From positions 94,430 to 158,429 of the forward strand of contig JNEU01000330.1 of NCBI GenBank assembly GCA_000697475.1: a stretch of DNA of 64,000 nt, given 5' to 3'. Source of the DNA: Lichtheimia corymbifera B2541 (lineage: Eukaryota; Mucoromycota; Mucoromycetes; Mucorales; Lichtheimiaceae). Both the position numbers and the translations under genes were made by a program. The notes under the pieces were generated by a model. The model was given only the letters and a program-made list of their open reading frames with translations. It did no database searches and had not been told where the DNA came from. Shown here piece by piece: positions 60,481 through 64,000 of the stretch; positions within the stretch are counted from its first letter, which is position 1, and each line of letters opens with the position of its first letter.

Positions 60481-61189
60481 CTCCTATTGGTCGAGAATGC
60501 ATAACGGGCGTTTGCCCTGGCCTGCGTATAGTAAGGTCCGCCTATCATGGTAGCCCGTATGCAATGGTTTGTTCTTTGTAAGGTTGCATAAAATAGCGTT
60601 AGCTGGAAATCTGTCATAGATAACCATAGTATGTTAATGTTCTCGACAGTTCACTCTTGTTTCTTGAGTGCGATGCATGATGGATTAAGCTTACAATGAG
60701 CCAAGAAACGCTCTTTGATGTGACAAGCAGTATTGTTATGCATCATCACTCTCGGATTTATTATCTTTGCAACACAAGCATTGAAGGATTCTGAATGTCT
60801 TTATAATATCAACATGTGAACTTGGAAGCTTTGTACAGTACGATGCTACATACAAATGATCCGATACTCCTTTCCTATACTTCAAATTTCTATCCCCTCC
60901 GTGAAAAGCGGTCCACGCTCCTTTCACGGACAAGCTAACGATACCCTTCCAAATAATCCGTTGAATCCAAGTTTCACTCAATGGAAGCCGAAGAATAACA
61001 CATTGTAGGGCGGATGTTTATGAGTAAAGAATATAATAAAGGAGCAGCAGGGCAAATTGAATAAGATACAGGGAGTTGAATCACATAGAGGAAATAGGGA
61101 AAACTGTATCATTGTGTTCGTGGTTGTTGCTGTCATAACCATCCTTCATCCCTGGTTGTAAAGTAGCTGCTGCATGCGTTGACTCGAGT
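60481..61189. other. Unassigned sequence in right repeat island
   Basis: No gene recognised; may include further decayed repeat sequence. Confidence 0.35.
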
Positions 61190-62700
61190 ATCCCAATATC
61201 ATCCATGACTGTCAACACTTTTCGTCAAAAGATATACGCCATCTCGTCAAGTCCATCCAATCCACCATCATCCTCGGCCGTATCCACGTGGTATGATCCA
61301 TCGTTCCTGCTAGCAAAACGACAAGTAAACACCATATTCTCATCCACTGCATTGATTGGACCATCCGCCATAAGCATATATGTTGATTGACAAGAGCCAT
61401 GTGATCGCTGCTGATATGCTTCTTTTTCCATACGACCCTTGATCCCTCTCTTTGTTGGTCACTTTCCATCAAAGCTCAACCGGCTGAAGATTGCTTGCGT
61501 TGTGGTGTAGTTGACGGCTGATATGGTATACATCCACACCTGACTTCACGTTCTCCATGGGCCAAGGGAACCAAATCAGGCAGTGTATCCATTTCCTTCT
61601 ATTCCATGCACCAGAACAAACAGTATTATGATCCATATCCATAGTAATTCGTATGTAAATAAAGCCGCTTGGATGCCATGGCTATCTGCTGTTCACGTAA
61701 CAAAGGCTGCAAGTGTTTGGAGACAATGGAGTAAGACCTCGCTAATGGCAACTGCTGGAATGAAAGCTGTTATGACTTGTCGTAGTATAGGAGGTGTACA
61801 AGAGAAGGTGCAGTGTCACGAAATGCGGGTGTTGTAGTAGTGAGGTGCACACGCCATGGGCTTGCCATTCGGTCAAAGGCATTCGGATCAAGGCATTCGT
61901 AGCATCGACATGATGGGTTGAAGCAGAGCCATCGTTTGCAGATGGTAGTTATACTTGAATGGGCCAACAGTTGGGAATGGAGGAGGAAGAGGGAAGCAGT
62001 GGAAGAGGTGGAAATTAAATAGATCAGGCGCCGTCCGACAGATCCATGTACACTATAAATTACTCCACGACCTTGATTGCCTCTCTCCAACCTGAAACTT
62101 TCACACAAGATGCTCCTGGTCATGCTGATCAACTTTGTATTAATAAGGAAGTCATGCTTCATTTGAAAATTTTGAATGGGAAGGTATAATGTGGGGTTTA
62201 CTATGACGGCGGGAAATTGGGAAAGCGCCGGATTTATGAACAAGTCAATTAGTATGTAGTTTCTTGGGATTCCCCATTTCGAACCTGAAACTTTGTCAGA
62301 AGGTTCGTTGGGACATGCTGATCAACTCCATTCATTTAAAAATCGCAGACTTCATTATAAATGTTTTGAATGCGAGGCGGCCCAAATTTAGGCAAAAGTA
62401 GGGTGGACGCTCCCTGAGCCTGAGATTGCCCATCTCGAGCCTGAAACTTTCATGCAAAGTACTTTCGACCACGACGAGCAATTTCATTCTCATAAAGATG
62501 CCACGCTTCATTATGAAGTTTTGGATGGCGGCGTCCAACTGTATGGACGGAAACTTAGATAAGATGGAAGGGCCGCCCCCGCCGATATTGGTCATCTCGA
62601 ACATGAAACTTGGTTAGAAGGTCCTCTCGGCCATGCTGATCAACTTTGTCCTCATAAAGACACGATACTTCATTATGACAATCTGAAGAAACAGGCACCT
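61190..62700 (-). repeat. Interspersed repeat family A, copy 3 (inverted)
   Basis: Reverse-complement copy of 41360-42935 and 45912-47580. The non-modular part spans about 61190-62050, and modules lie at 62060-62700 with their ATGs on the minus strand near 62162, 62356, 62511 and 62676. The order of modules and unique part is preserved, so the copies are true duplicates of one longer unit. Confidence 0.7.
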
Positions 62701-63171
62701 TTATGTTTTTACATATGACTGTGAGAGTGATGTTATATGGAGAGAGGTGTTTGTTCATTGTGAAGTATCATGCAAATGAGCCGAGTTACACAAAGAAGTG
62801 CATCTGCATCTTTGGCTCTATCAGGGTCAACCTACTTGACAATGAACAAAGACCACTTGTCATATAGCATTACGCTTCTGGCATATGTAAAAACATAAAG
62901 GTGCCTGTATCTCTAAACTTTACAATGAAACGTGGGCTCTTTCATAGAACAAAATTGCTCGGCTGGGTGAAGCGCACCTTGGGTGCAAGTTTCACGATCG
63001 TGGTGGCCAATCCTAGATTTCGGAATGTCACCACCAGCCAAAGTCGAAAAAAAATTCAAGAGGTCGACCCTGGGATCCGGTTTGGCTGGTGGCGACATTG
63101 CGAAATCTAGGATTGGCCACCACGATCGTGAAACTTCTACACATGATACTTTCGACCCCAACGAGTAACTT
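62701..63171. repeat. Foldback element HP5, truncated on the right
   Basis: A preceding foldback end and spacer (62701-62835) lead into TTGACAATGAACAA and a left arm with ATG at 62925. A loop near 63030-63080 contains GGTCGACC. The right arm stops abruptly after GAGTAACT at about 63171, where the 70-base inverted repeat of the next element begins. The arms are near-perfect over about 100 bases around the loop. Confidence 0.75.
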
Positions 63172-63441
63172 TGTGTTTTTGACCGAGGCCTTTGGCCGAA
63201 GGTCTATCAACATTATACGATTAGTAGTGGACCCCATCATTGTGTTCACATCTTTCCCTTTTATTTCGAGAGCCGATCAAAAAAAGAAATAAATGAATGA
63301 ATGTGAATATCTATACTACTTTATCAAAATGAACGAGAGAGCGAGAGAAATGTGGGGTGGGTGGGTGGACAATGATGGGGTCCACTACTAATCGTATAAT
63401 GTTGATAGACCTTCGGCCAAAGGCCTCGGTCAAAAACACAT
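63172..63441. repeat. 70-bp perfect inverted repeat flanking 130 bp
   Basis: 63172-63241 and 63371-63440 are exact reverse complements over 70 bases, including the palindromic GGCCTTTGGCC-like centre. A third, partial copy in the left orientation (GGACCCCATCATTGTG) occurs at 63457-63472 and overlaps the stop codon of the recombinase frame. This matches the kind of terminal inverted repeat plus internal complementary region seen in DIRS-type elements; a small TIR element of its own is the alternative. Confidence 0.75.
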
Positions 63442-63464
63442 TATACTTCATAGTGTGGACCCCA

Positions 63465-64000
63465 TCATTGTGACTCCAGAGAATCGGACACCTCAGTGGA
63501 CGAAGAACCCAAAGCCAAATCAGAAACTTGAGAGTGTGTCTCCTTGTTGATGCGATAGAAGGTTTCAAAAATCTCTCTTGATGACCATCCACCATGGCAT
63601 ACGACATCATCCACCGAAGCACCTGCTTGGAGAGCTCTTGTGGCACCCAAAGCTCTAGCCTTGACACTTGCTGAATTAGGCAAAAGATCCATAACCTTGC
63701 GTATATGCTTGCCAATACGTTGAGCGGTGATAGCATGAAGAGGATTATTGTGACGACGGATGAGAGCGTTAAGCGTTTCACCAGGAATCACAGGATGAGT
63801 TCGACGACAAGGAATATGGGCAATGCGTTGATGATAAGCGAGAAAAGCACGAACAGGACAAAGGAGTGGAGATGGATGTTGATTGATGACAACAGAGCGT
63901 GTGATGCGTGAGCCATGACGCCGTTCTTTGGGACCCTTGATTTGCAACGTGATGGAGGTGGATGACTCGTGAAAAGAACAAAGATCAAGGTCGATACGCT
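63465..64000 (-). CDS. Tyrosine recombinase of a DIRS/Crypton-like element (partial)
   Basis: The frame is open from the window edge to a stop at 63465-63467, at least 178 codons; the N-terminus lies beyond the window. Visible marks of the catalytic domain: SPLLCPVRAFLAYHQRI, ALIRRHNNPLHAITAQRI, then KARALGATRALQAGASVDDV with the second catalytic Arg, HGGWSS (His/Trp position), and FETFYRI carrying the nucleophile Tyr. The spacing R to HGGW to Y is that of phage-integrase-fold recombinases used by DIRS retrotransposons and Cryptons; the H of the canonical HxxR is Lys here (KAR). It catalyses cut-and-rejoin of element DNA circles. An inverted repeat at the 3' end supports DIRS. Without the neighbouring reverse transcriptase this class remains open. 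Confidence 0.78.
   Translation of the reverse strand, partial: RIDLDLCSFHESSTSITLQIKGPKERRHGSRITRSVVINQHPSPLLCPVRAFLAYHQRIAHIPCRRTHPVIPGETLNALIRRHNNPLHAITAQRIGKHIRKVMDLLPNSASVKARALGATRALQAGASVDDVVCHGGWSSREIFETFYRINKETHSQVSDLALGSSSTEVSDSLESQ

Overview
This window is nuclear DNA from a filamentous fungus, most likely an early-diverging one of the Mucoromycota (Mucorales type). The evidence is the gene content (chitin synthase, tropomyosin, Golgi TVP18, DUG2, THI20, acyl-CoA oxidase, NSE2), very intron-rich genes with short GT-AG introns (mostly about 50-90 nt), Q/P/H-rich low-complexity segments, and a tyrosine-recombinase retroelement next to foldback repeats. The species cannot be fixed from sequence reading alone. 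All gene models were spliced by hand: donors and acceptors were chosen so that reading phase is kept and the protein matches its family. Untranslated regions are not resolved.

Layout. 0.6-7 kb: an MFS sugar transporter (+), ribosomal protein uS10/RPS20 (-) and a long-chain acyl-CoA synthetase (-) with a 6-nt microexon. 8.6-13.9 kb: NSE2 SUMO ligase (+), an unusually short tropomyosin (-), TVP18 (-; nine very small exons, almost invisible to ORF scanning) and a small MIT-like protein (-). 15.1-28 kb: a class IV/V-type chitin synthase (-), a mitochondrial D-lactate/D-2-hydroxyglutarate dehydrogenase (-) and two disordered proteins (-). 29-32.9 kb: acyl-CoA oxidase (+) tail to tail with a zinc alcohol dehydrogenase (-) that has a GC-AG intron. 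34.8-40.7 kb: a bHLH factor (+) tail to tail with DUG2 (-; WD40 plus M20 peptidase, 20 exons). 48.1-59.7 kb: an anchored FkbM-type methyltransferase (-), a divergent calmodulin (+), THI20 (+), an FLVCR-like transporter (-) and an ELO elongase (+).

41.4-47.6 kb and 60.3-64 kb are repeat islands. They hold three copies of a ~1.2-1.6 kb interspersed repeat, a cluster of long foldback (hairpin) elements whose arms share one recurrent module, and, at the right edge, the 3' part of a tyrosine-recombinase element ending beside a perfect 70-bp inverted repeat that truncates one foldback element.

Functionally the window is a mixed set of housekeeping genes. Lipid metabolism recurs: acyl-CoA synthetase activates fatty acids, acyl-CoA oxidase starts peroxisomal beta-oxidation, and ELO extends acyl chains. 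There is no evidence of a biosynthetic cluster. The least ordinary parts are the foldback cluster, the short tropomyosin and several extreme splice structures.
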